Source: Terriglobia bacterium | Lineage (GTDB): Bacteria > Acidobacteriota > Terriglobia > Acidiferrales > UBA7541 | Length of the DNA stretch: 64,000 nt | Direction of reading: 5' to 3' | Assembly: GCA_020073605.1 (NCBI GenBank) | Contig: JAIQEW010000017.1 | Coordinates: forward strand, 1 to 64,000 | In this document: positions 43,441 to 50,399 of the stretch, in pieces | Numbering within the stretch: the first letter of the stretch is position 1 | Layout: the number at the start of each line of letters is the position of its first letter | Notes under the pieces: model-generated | What the model was told of the DNA's origin: nothing | Databases searched by the model: none | Seen by the model: the letters and a program-made list of their open reading frames with translations, nothing else | Translations under genes and position numbers: made by a program

Positions 43441-43466
43441 GCCGTAGGGGCGCTGCTTGCTGCGCC
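43441..43466. repeat. 26-bp dispersed repeat, copy B
   Basis: Inverted copy of 11312-11337, with one mismatch (GCCGTAGGGGCGCTGCTTGC then TGCGCC). Confidence 0.75.
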
Positions 43467-43519
43467 CTCCCTACGCTTGGCATATAATTGCATTCAGTTG
43501 CTGAGCATTCTTAACCGCC

Positions 43520-44239
43520 TTGAAGAAAGAACACATACTGCACGAGATACGGCGAACCGCCGAAGCAAACGGCGGCGTGTCTCTTGGCAAGGAAAGATTT
43601 CTTCAAGAGACCGGGATCAGGGAATCGGACTGGAAAGGGAAATTTTGGGCACGCTGGAGCGACGCTGTCCGCGAAGCTGGAGTTGAATCTAACCAGTTCA
43701 ATGTTGCCTACGACGAAGATCTAATCATAGAGAAGTTCATCGCCGTGATGCGCGAGTTTGGACGATTCCCGGTGATAGCAGAAATCCGGATGAAGAAGCG
43801 CAGTGATGCCAGCCTTCCCAATGATAAGACGTACAGGCGATTCGGCTCCAAGCAACAGTTTGCCGCCAAGATTCTGGAGTACTGTCAGAGGCGTGCAGGA
43901 TACGAAGATGTTGCAGCTATGTGCACGACGATCATTGCTCGTCATCGGCCTCAAGCCGAGGGGGAGACTGAGGCTCACGAAAGCATCGGATTCGTCTATC
44001 TCATCAAGGCGGGTCGCTACTACAAGATTGGCCGCAGCAATTCAGTGGGTCGTCGTGAATACGAGTTAGCAATCCAGCTTCCCGAGAAGGCAAGTACGAT
44101 CCACACGATCCGCACGGATGATCCGGCTGGGATCGAGGCTTACTGGCATACGAGGTTCGAGGACAGGCGTAAGAACGGCGAGTGGTTTGAATTGACTCCC
44201 CCTGATGTTACGGCCTTCAAGCGCCGGAAATTCATGTAG
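43520..44239 (+). CDS. GIY-YIG-like (T5orf172/MUG113) domain protein
   Basis: Protein of 239 residues from TTG 43520; no strong ribosome site, so the start is uncertain. The N-terminal two thirds carry two similar helical units (GGVSLGKERFLQETGIRESD; FIAVMREFGRFPVIAEIRMK) that look like DNA-binding homing-endonuclease-associated repeats. The C-terminal domain GFVYLIKAGRYYKIGRSNSV, then ELAIQLPEKASTIHTIRTDD and AYWHTRFEDRRKNGEWFELT, is a MUG113-type GIY-YIG relative (Y-L-I / Y-K-I-G-R / E-x-x-x-H-x-x-F). Possibly a nuclease of mobile origin. Flanked by dispersed repeats. Confidence 0.8.
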   Translation: MKKEHILHEIRRTAEANGGVSLGKERFLQETGIRESDWKGKFWARWSDAVREAGVESNQFNVAYDEDLIIEKFIAVMREFGRFPVIAEIRMKKRSDASLPNDKTYRRFGSKQQFAAKILEYCQRRAGYEDVAAMCTTIIARHRPQAEGETEAHESIGFVYLIKAGRYYKIGRSNSVGRREYELAIQLPEKASTIHTIRTDDPAGIEAYWHTRFEDRRKNGEWFELTPPDVTAFKRRKFM

Positions 44240-44280
44240 GGCGGATGGGCGGGTGGCCCACACAAGGGCTCTCGATTTTT

Positions 44281-44316
44281 CGGGTGCCCCATCCTTGCGG
44301 AGTGTGCAAGGGTGGG
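44281..44316 (+). repeat. 36-bp hairpin repeat, copy 1
   Basis: CGGGTGCCCCATCCTTGCGG followed by AGTGTGCAAGGGTGGG. Stem CCCATCCTTGC/GCAAGGGTGGG. A 35/36 identical direct copy is at 45724-45759. Confidence 0.8.
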
Positions 44317-44452
44317 AATTCTTCCGAACTTTCAACTCTCACCCTCGCCCTCATCCCTCGCCCTCATCCCTCGCCCCCACCTACCAACCCTCCTCGTCAC
44401 TCCGCGTCCGAAACACGGTGCACTTTGGTGCAGAGTGGTGTAAGATGAACCC

Positions 44453-44710
44453 ATGCCCAAATCAGAGAAGTCCACTCGCCAGAGCGTCTCTCTTCCGACG
44501 GGGATCGCCAAACATGTGCGCGCCATCGCCAAAACGCGCAAGACCAGCGCCAATCGGGTTCTCGTGGATTTGATCGAAGCCGGGCTTCAGTCGAAGGAAG
44601 GCGAAAAAGAGCGGTTCTTCGCCCTCGCCAACCGGCTCTCCGAATCCCGCGATCCCGGCGAGCGCCAGCGCATCAAGAAGGAATTGGCACGCATGACTTT
44701 CGGTGAGTGA
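44453..44710 (+). CDS. Ribbon-helix-helix-like small protein, possible antitoxin
   Basis: Protein of 85 residues. The opening (KSTRQSVSLPTGIAKHVRAI, AKTRKTSANRVLVDLIEAGL) matches a ribbon-helix-helix DNA-binding fold; a charged C-terminal helix follows (RLSESRDPGERQRIKKELAR). The stop overlaps the next gene start (TGATG), so the two form a unit resembling a toxin-antitoxin pair. The partner is not a known toxin, so this is tentative. Confidence 0.7.
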   Translation: MPKSEKSTRQSVSLPTGIAKHVRAIAKTRKTSANRVLVDLIEAGLQSKEGEKERFFALANRLSESRDPGERQRIKKELARMTFGE

Positions 44711-44952
44711 TGCCGAAAATCCAGTGGACCAATCTTCCACCGGCCCTCCGACAACACCTTTTCGACCGCCTCGAAGACCGCCAGATAACCGCCGATGATC
44801 TCTATCGCCTCAAACTATGGCGGGAATCGGACCCCGATGCGCCCGATGGCGAATGGTACAAGGACTTCGGGTCATTCAAGATTTGCGGCGAAGGTAAATT
44901 CCCCAAGACGTTTCTCTTGAAAGGGCAGGCCGCCAGGGGAAAGCCACTTTAA
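44710..44952 (+). CDS. Small protein of unknown function, partner of the RHH-like gene
   Basis: Protein of 80 residues from the ATG at 44710 (a GTG 3 bp earlier is in frame). Sequence features: IQWTNLPPALRQHLFDRLED, then ITADDLYRLKLWRES, then EWYKDFGSFKICGEGKFPKT. It is rich in charged and aromatic residues, as small toxins often are, but no toxin family is recognised. One-base overlap with the upstream gene shows translational coupling. Confidence 0.65.
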   Translation: MPKIQWTNLPPALRQHLFDRLEDRQITADDLYRLKLWRESDPDAPDGEWYKDFGSFKICGEGKFPKTFLLKGQAARGKPL

Positions 44953-44988
44953 TTGCGGGCCGGACCTTCACCCCTCATCCCTAGCACC

Positions 44989-45480
44989 TCATCCCTCTTC
45001 ATCCTCATCCACCATCACCATCTCAAGCGTGAATTTCACCGCATTGCCCTCCGCCAGTTTCAGGCAGAGGCGGGCCAGATTCTCCTGCTCGCGCTTGCCG
45101 AGCACGCACATCTTGGCCCGCAGGACTTTCGCGCGCTTCGGAAGAATACTCTGGACCAGCTTCTTTCCTTCGGCGGTCAAGTGGACGATCGCCTTGCGGC
45201 CATCGGTCTCATGGGCGCGGCGAACCAATAGCCCCGCCCGCTCCAAATTCCTGGTTACGACGCTGATCGTGCTGTCTCCGAAATGTATCTTCTCGGCAAG
45301 CTCGCCTGTCGCCATCGGACCGTGGAACAGCAAGTGTTCCAGGACGCGATATTGGCTCGGACTCAGGCCGAGGTATTCGCACTGACGGTCCAAAAGGTCG
45401 TCCAGCTCATAGATCGCGCGCGCCAGGCTCGAATACGTCGCCATCGCCAGCGCTTTTTTGTCTTTCTGAGAATCCGCCAT
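44989..45480 (-). CDS. MarR-family transcriptional regulator
   Basis: Dimeric winged-helix repressor of 163 residues from the ATG at 45480. Helix-turn-helix MATGELAEKIHFGDSTISVV and wing LVRRAHETDGRKAIVHLTAEG; flanking dimerisation helices. The effector is unknown. An inverted repeat 26-50 bp upstream (45507-45530) is a likely autoregulatory operator. No co-transcribed target is visible. Confidence 0.92.
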   Translation of the reverse strand: MADSQKDKKALAMATYSSLARAIYELDDLLDRQCEYLGLSPSQYRVLEHLLFHGPMATGELAEKIHFGDSTISVVTRNLERAGLLVRRAHETDGRKAIVHLTAEGKKLVQSILPKRAKVLRAKMCVLGKREQENLARLCLKLAEGNAVKFTLEMVMVDEDEEG

Positions 45481-45506
45481 TTTTTGCACCTTTTTGCGCT
45501 TAGAAA

Positions 45507-45530
45507 CCGCCAAAACTGCGCATTTGGCGG
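45507..45530. promoter_or_regulatory. Candidate MarR operator
   Basis: Perfect inverted repeat CCGCCAAA-n8-TTTGGCGG centred about 40 bp upstream of the marR-type start. Confidence 0.5.
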
Positions 45531-45723
45531 CCTTAACTGCCACCACCAGTGAAGCATGAGAAAGTTCCGAGTGGATGGACCTATTGCGGTGGACTGGTGC
45601 TTTTGCGGTTGTAGCGGCCGATCCGGTCCGACTTCAGACCGGATCGGGCAGACTTGCCCGCCGTAGCCGAAGGTCCTGAGCTTGCCGAAGGGCCTTGGCG
45701 AAGGCGGGTTTCTTTTGATTCTT

Positions 45724-45759
45724 CGGGTGCCCCATCCTTGCGGTGTGTGCAAGGGTGGG
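45724..45759 (+). repeat. 36-bp hairpin repeat, copy 2
   Basis: Direct copy of 44281-44316 with one mismatch; the pair brackets the RHH-like pair and the MarR gene. Confidence 0.8.
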
Positions 45760-45792
45760 GATTTTTCCTGTGGACTGAAGGCCTAAAACAGA

Positions 45793-46030
45793 AACGCCCC
45801 GATTGTGGTCGGGGCGTTCCCATTTCCCAATTTCCAATTTCTAGTTTCCGATGTTAGTAAATGTCGTACTGCTCCCAGTGCAGCGCATATCAGGGCTCCC
45901 GGGTCGACGGTCAGTCGAGCCCGGGAGATCAGTCGGCCTGGATGATCGCGCTCTCTTGCCCTGAGCGCCTCGCGCGAAGGGTCGCATCGTCCAGCGCTCG
46001 AGCTCTTCGATCAGCGACGACTCGCGCGCG
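45793..46030 (-). pseudogene. Decayed duplicate of the RNase E/G gene 3' end with its terminator
   Basis: It matches 46157-46330 piece by piece. Terminator stem AACGCCCCGA/TCGGGGCGTT (45793-45818). Then TAGTAAATGTCGTACTGCTC (compare TAGTAAATATCGTATTGCTC at 46219), then TCGGCCTGGATGATCGCGCT and TCGTCCAGCGCTCGAGCTCT. Two palindromic inserts interrupt it: about 45887-45932 (CTCCCGGG...CCCGGGAG) and about 45958-45986 (GCCCTGAGCGCC...GAAGGGTCGCA). The second breaks the reading frame. Confidence 0.8.
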
Positions 46031-46034
46031 CCCC

Positions 46035-46065
46035 GGAGAGCTTATTAGGGGGTCGGAGCTTCAGC
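46035..46065. repeat. Palindrome in gene debris
   Basis: GTCGGAGCTTCAGCTCCGAC, a perfect palindrome at about 46051-46070, within the repeat-rich stretch between the MarR gene and RNase E/G. Confidence 0.5.
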
Positions 46066-46146
46066 TCCGACATGAATAGCGGGACGAAGTCCCTTACCCT
46101 TGCGCTGCCACACTTGCTGCATGTGGTCGCGGTCCGCCGGGCGCTC

Positions 46147-46182
46147 CAAAAGCAAAGCGCCCCGAAAGTGTCTTCGGGGCGC
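46147..46182 (-). terminator. Intrinsic terminator of the RNase E/G gene
   Basis: Minus strand stem GCGCCCCGAA / TTCGGGGCGC (10 bp, 6-nt loop) followed by TTTGCTTTT. It lies 37 bp after the stop. Confidence 0.85.
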
Positions 46183-46218
46183 CTCCAATTTCAAATTTCC
46201 GATTTCCGGTTCCCGCCT

Positions 46219-49068
46219 CTAGTAAATATCGTATTGCTCCCAGTGCAGCGTCGGGTCGGCCTGGATGATGGCGCTCTTTTTCGTCCAGCGCTCGAGCTCT
46301 TCGATCAGCGAGGACTCGCGCGTCTTGAGCGCCTTGGCAATTTCCGGGTGCACGCGCAGCGTGACGCTGCCGGAATCCATCTCCGGAGCCATCTTGCGCG
46401 CCTCGGTCTGAATTTCGTAGCAGAGCGTGGGGATCGACTTCACCATGCCCGACCCGGTGCAGTAGGGGCACGGCTGGGAAAGCATGCGTTCGAGAGCCTG
46501 CTTCGTGCGCTTGCGCGTGATGGCGATCAAGCCGAACTCGTTGAAGCGCAGCATTTTCGAAGGCGCGCGATCGGCCTTCAGCGCGTCCTCGAGCGCGGCC
46601 ATCACCTTCTCGCGGTTCCGCCGCTCCTCCATGTCGATGAAGTCGATGATGATGATTCCGCCCAGATCGCGCAGGCGCATCTGACGGACGATTTCCTTCA
46701 CCGCTTCGAGGTTCGTGCGGACGATCGTGTCTTCCAGGCGATTCGAGCCCTTGCCGACGAACTTGCCGGTGTTGACGTCGATCGCGACGAGAGCTTCGGT
46801 GTGGTTGATCACGATGTAGCCGCCCGACTTGAGCCACACCTTCGGACGCAGGCCCTTGTCGATTTCCTGCTGGATGCCGAATTCCTCGAAGACCGGATTC
46901 TCTTTCGTGTAGAGCTTCACGCGATTCACAAGCCCCGGCTGGAAGCGGCTCATGAAATCGATCACCTTGGTGTACTCCTCTTCCGAGTCCACCCAGATCG
47001 CGGCGTAGTCCGAGCTGATGTGATCGCGCAGCATGCGCTCGACGAGATTCAGATCGCGGTGCAGGATCGTGGGCGCTTTGCGCTGTTCGGAGCGCGATTT
47101 GATCTCGCTCCAGGTCCGCGTGAGGAATTCCACGTCGGCGCGGACTTCTTCGGGCGCGGCGCTCGCGGCCGCCGTGCGGACGATGAAGCCTCCGCCCGCG
47201 GCGCCCTTCGCGTCGTTCACCAGATGGCGCAGGCGCGAGCGATCTTCCGCCGAAGCGATCTTGCGCGATACGCCCGTGTGGTCGAGCGTGGGCATGTAAA
47301 CCAGGAAGCGGCCGGGAAGAGCGACGTGGCTCGTGATGCGCGCGCCCTTCTTGCCGAGCGGCTCCTTGGCGATCTGGACGATAATCTCCTGGCCCTGCTT
47401 CAAGAGATCGGCGATCAGTTGCGGGCGCCGCGGCTGCGTGCGATGGTGGCCGCCGTGTCCGCCGGGGCGTCCGTGTTGCGGGCGGCGTCCCCGGTCGTCT
47501 CGCCGGCCGCGATCGCGGCCGCCGCGACGCGCGGGATGCTGCATTCGCGCGCGGAAATCATCGCGGACTCGCGCCGTCGACGGCTGCTGTCCTTCCGCCA
47601 GAGGACTTTCTGCGGGAATGGGCAATTCGCCTTCGGTCGGTGCGACTCCTGCTTCGAGCTCGAGCGCGTGTTCGGTTTCGCCGAGCGATTGAAGGGCTTC
47701 CCGCGCTTCCGCTTCGGCATCCGCTTGATCCTCGGCTGCTGCTGCCTGAAGGTCGAGTTCGTGCTCTTCTGCGGACACATGGTGAGCGGGCTCCGGGAGA
47801 GGCGAAATCATGCCTTCCGTCTCGGCGCCGGCTTCTTCATCTTGAAGCTCATGCTCTTCGGCTTCGGCCGTTTCATCGGCCGCCGCGAAGACCCGTTCCT
47901 GAGCCTTGCGCGCGGCTTCTTCGTCCTGCGCTTCGGCAACATGCTCGGCGAGCGCGGCGGCTTCGTCTTCGCTCAGCTCGGCCGTTGCGTGTTCGTCGTG
48001 CACGATTCTCTCTGCGTGGCTTTCGGGCTCTTCATGCGCGATTACGGCTTCGTGGGCTTCGGGCTCTTCGTGCAGGAGAATGTGCTCTCTCTCTGCTTCC
48101 TCGGACCCGGCTGGAGGAGCTGGTTCGGCGTGTTCGATCACCTCCGGCTCGTGATGCTTCCACTTGGCAATCGACTCTCCGGGCAATGGCTCGAGGCCGG
48201 ATGACGATTGAGGATATTCAACGCGGGACTCGCGCCGAAACTCGGGCCTGGGTTCTCGCGTGATTGGCGTGGCTTCTTCCTGGACCGGCTCGTGCGCTTC
48301 AACGGGAGGCGCGGCTGGTGCCGCCGCCTCGAATGGCGCCGGCGGGGCCGGTTCGCCCGCGGGTTTTTCCCGGAACTTGGCGAGAGATTCTCCGGGAAGA
48401 ACAACGTCAAGATGGCCCACCGGACCTGATTCGGCCGGCTGATCGCCGTACGAGCGCGGCGAGGCGTATTTCGATGGGGGCAATTCGCGGCCAAAGCGCC
48501 GGGCGCCTCCACCGCCGCCGCCGCGACCACCTCTGTTGAAACGGCCGCCACCGCGACCGCCACGGCGGCCAAAATCGCGACCGCCTCGACCGCGATTCTC
48601 GAACTGGCCGCGGCTGGGCGGAGCCGCGTAACTGGCCGGCGGCGGTGCCGCTGCCGGCGCGGGACGCTGCTCACCCGAGGTTTCGAAGATTGGCGCTTCG
48701 GAGGGCTGTGCGGACTCGACATCGGGAGGCTCGAGCGCGGGAGCGGCCCCGCCTTCGGGGGCAAACACGGCTCCGCCCTGGTCCTCCATCTTCTGAACTT
48801 TTTCTTCTACGGTGGTGACCATGGGATCGAATTCCTCGATCCCTTCGAGGAAGTCCGTGACGTAGAGGAAGGCGTCGCTATCGAGGCCGATATCCACGAA
48901 GGACGATTGCATGCCGGGCAGCACGCGCGTCACACGTCCTTTGTAGATGCTTCCGACTAGTGCAAACTCTTTTTCCCTCTCAACGTAGTACTCACAAAGT
49001 TGCCCTTCTTCCAGAATGGCGACCCGCGTCTCGTGCGGGTTCGCCGATATGACCATTTCCTTGGACAT
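46219..49068 (-). CDS. rng: Ribonuclease E/G with large insertion in the S1 domain
   Basis: Endoribonuclease for rRNA and mRNA processing, 949 residues. The N-terminal half of the S1 domain (MVISANPHETRVAILEEGQL, GSIYKGRVTRVLPGMQSSFV) breaks at about residue 95 and resumes at about 552 (IADLLKQGQEIIVQIAKEPL). In between are about 455 residues of Gly/Arg repeats (RGGRGGGRFNRGGRGGGGGG) and long Glu/Ala/His-rich stretches, probably disordered. Catalytic core: AIDVNTGKF (Asp764) and IIIIDFIDM (Asp809); zinc-link CPYC at 867-870. It ends at the normal G-type length with no E-type C-terminal scaffold, so the insert may do that job. Downstream of rodA. Confidence 0.95.
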   Translation of the reverse strand: MSKEMVISANPHETRVAILEEGQLCEYYVEREKEFALVGSIYKGRVTRVLPGMQSSFVDIGLDSDAFLYVTDFLEGIEEFDPMVTTVEEKVQKMEDQGGAVFAPEGGAAPALEPPDVESAQPSEAPIFETSGEQRPAPAAAPPPASYAAPPSRGQFENRGRGGRDFGRRGGRGGGRFNRGGRGGGGGGARRFGRELPPSKYASPRSYGDQPAESGPVGHLDVVLPGESLAKFREKPAGEPAPPAPFEAAAPAAPPVEAHEPVQEEATPITREPRPEFRRESRVEYPQSSSGLEPLPGESIAKWKHHEPEVIEHAEPAPPAGSEEAEREHILLHEEPEAHEAVIAHEEPESHAERIVHDEHATAELSEDEAAALAEHVAEAQDEEAARKAQERVFAAADETAEAEEHELQDEEAGAETEGMISPLPEPAHHVSAEEHELDLQAAAAEDQADAEAEAREALQSLGETEHALELEAGVAPTEGELPIPAESPLAEGQQPSTARVRDDFRARMQHPARRGGRDRGRRDDRGRRPQHGRPGGHGGHHRTQPRRPQLIADLLKQGQEIIVQIAKEPLGKKGARITSHVALPGRFLVYMPTLDHTGVSRKIASAEDRSRLRHLVNDAKGAAGGGFIVRTAAASAAPEEVRADVEFLTRTWSEIKSRSEQRKAPTILHRDLNLVERMLRDHISSDYAAIWVDSEEEYTKVIDFMSRFQPGLVNRVKLYTKENPVFEEFGIQQEIDKGLRPKVWLKSGGYIVINHTEALVAIDVNTGKFVGKGSNRLEDTIVRTNLEAVKEIVRQMRLRDLGGIIIIDFIDMEERRNREKVMAALEDALKADRAPSKMLRFNEFGLIAITRKRTKQALERMLSQPCPYCTGSGMVKSIPTLCYEIQTEARKMAPEMDSGSVTLRVHPEIAKALKTRESSLIEELERWTKKSAIIQADPTLHWEQYDIY

Positions 49069-49298
49069 TTAGGAACTCCTCATGGCGCATCCGAATAGCG
49101 CGGCGCAAGAATGCGCGCGCGCCACAGCCGGCGTGGCGGAAGGATGTGCCTTCCACGTGCCACGACGGGCCGCCCAGGAAAGAACTCAAATTTTTCGGGG
49201 TGACTTTCCTCACTCGGTGCGTCCTTCAATCCGCTCTGAATTTCCGGGTCCCGATAGCTCGGGACGCGGGCACTGAATTTCCGTTTTACCAGCGGGGC

Positions 49299-50399
49299 TC
49301 AGTTGACGAAACGCCTCATGCGGACGTTCATCACCAGCCCCAAAGCCAAAAACACGAAGGCCGTTGCCGACCCTCCATAGCTCATCAGCGGCAGGGGAAT
49401 GCCGGTGACCGGCATATATCCGATCACCATCGAAGCGTTGACCAGAACGTGGAAGCCCAGGATTGCGGTTACTCCCATCACGACATACATCCCGGCACGG
49501 TCTTTCGCTTTTTGCGCGTTGTCCACCAGCCGCAGAATCAGGCCCAGGTACAACAACAACACGAGGCAGACGCCGATGAAACCTTGCTCTTCAGCCAGCG
49601 CCGCCAGAATGAAATCCGAATACCGAACAGGCACGAAGCCCAACTGATTCTGACTGCCTTTACCGAATCCCTTACCCCAAAATCCGCCGGATCCCACGGC
49701 GATCTCGGATTGCAAAATCTGATAACCCGCGCCGCGCTGGTCTTCTTCCGGATGAAGAAACGTCTGAATGCGCTGCTGCTGGTACGGCTTCAGATGACGC
49801 CGCATGTTCCAGCCCAGCGGAACCAGCAATGCGATCAGGACCAGACCGACCGCCGCGTGCTTCCACTTGATGCCCGCAAAGAACGCTCCGACAACGGCGA
49901 CGGGAACCAGCACCATCGCGGTCCCCAAGTCGGGCTGCTTCAATATCAAGCCTACGGGAATCAGAGTCAAAATGCCAATCTTGACCAGATCCGAAAGCGC
50001 CAGGCGATCGGTGCGCACTTCCGCGAAGTAGCGCGCAAGCACGATGATTATAATCAACTTCATGATCTCTGACACTTGTAAATTGACGAGCCCGCCGAGC
50101 GAGATCCAGCGCTTAGCGCCCAAGCGCGAGTAGCCTATCACCAGCACGACGACGAGACCCGCGATTCCGACGGCATAGAGCGTGGGAGCCTGGTCCATCA
50201 GCGTGTGATAGTCGATGCGGGAAATCAGAAGCATTCCGGCTAGCCCGATCGCGATCCACATCAACTGCTTCCACTGCATGCCTGCCATGCCGCTTGCATG
50301 CGTCGAAGAGTAGATTTCGAGCACGCCGATAGCGCTGATCGCGCCGACGATTCCCAGCAGCGTCCAATCGAAATCCTGAATGCGCGGACGATCTTTCAC
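49299..50399 (-). CDS. rodA: Peptidoglycan glycosyltransferase RodA
   Basis: SEDS-family polymerase of the elongasome, 366 residues. The GTG at 50399 is chosen because it overlaps the PBP2 stop (GTGA). About 10 membrane helices. Conserved LKQPDLGTAMVLVPVAVVGA (SEDS motif with catalytic Asp), HPEEDQRGAGYQILQSEIAV and GSGGFWGKGFGKGSQNQLGF, and the C-terminal GIPLPLMSYGGSATAFVFLA. Works with the PBP2 encoded directly upstream. Confidence 0.96.
   Translation of the reverse strand: MKDRPRIQDFDWTLLGIVGAISAIGVLEIYSSTHASGMAGMQWKQLMWIAIGLAGMLLISRIDYHTLMDQAPTLYAVGIAGLVVVLVIGYSRLGAKRWISLGGLVNLQVSEIMKLIIIIVLARYFAEVRTDRLALSDLVKIGILTLIPVGLILKQPDLGTAMVLVPVAVVGAFFAGIKWKHAAVGLVLIALLVPLGWNMRRHLKPYQQQRIQTFLHPEEDQRGAGYQILQSEIAVGSGGFWGKGFGKGSQNQLGFVPVRYSDFILAALAEEQGFIGVCLVLLLYLGLILRLVDNAQKAKDRAGMYVVMGVTAILGFHVLVNASMVIGYMPVTGIPLPLMSYGGSATAFVFLALGLVMNVRMRRFVN

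Noticed and set aside
46072..48204. 710-codon open frame on the plus strand
   Set aside because: Antisense to the RNase E/G gene; its composition (runs of Arg, Leu, Phe) mirrors the GC-rich gene below it and no domain is recognisable.
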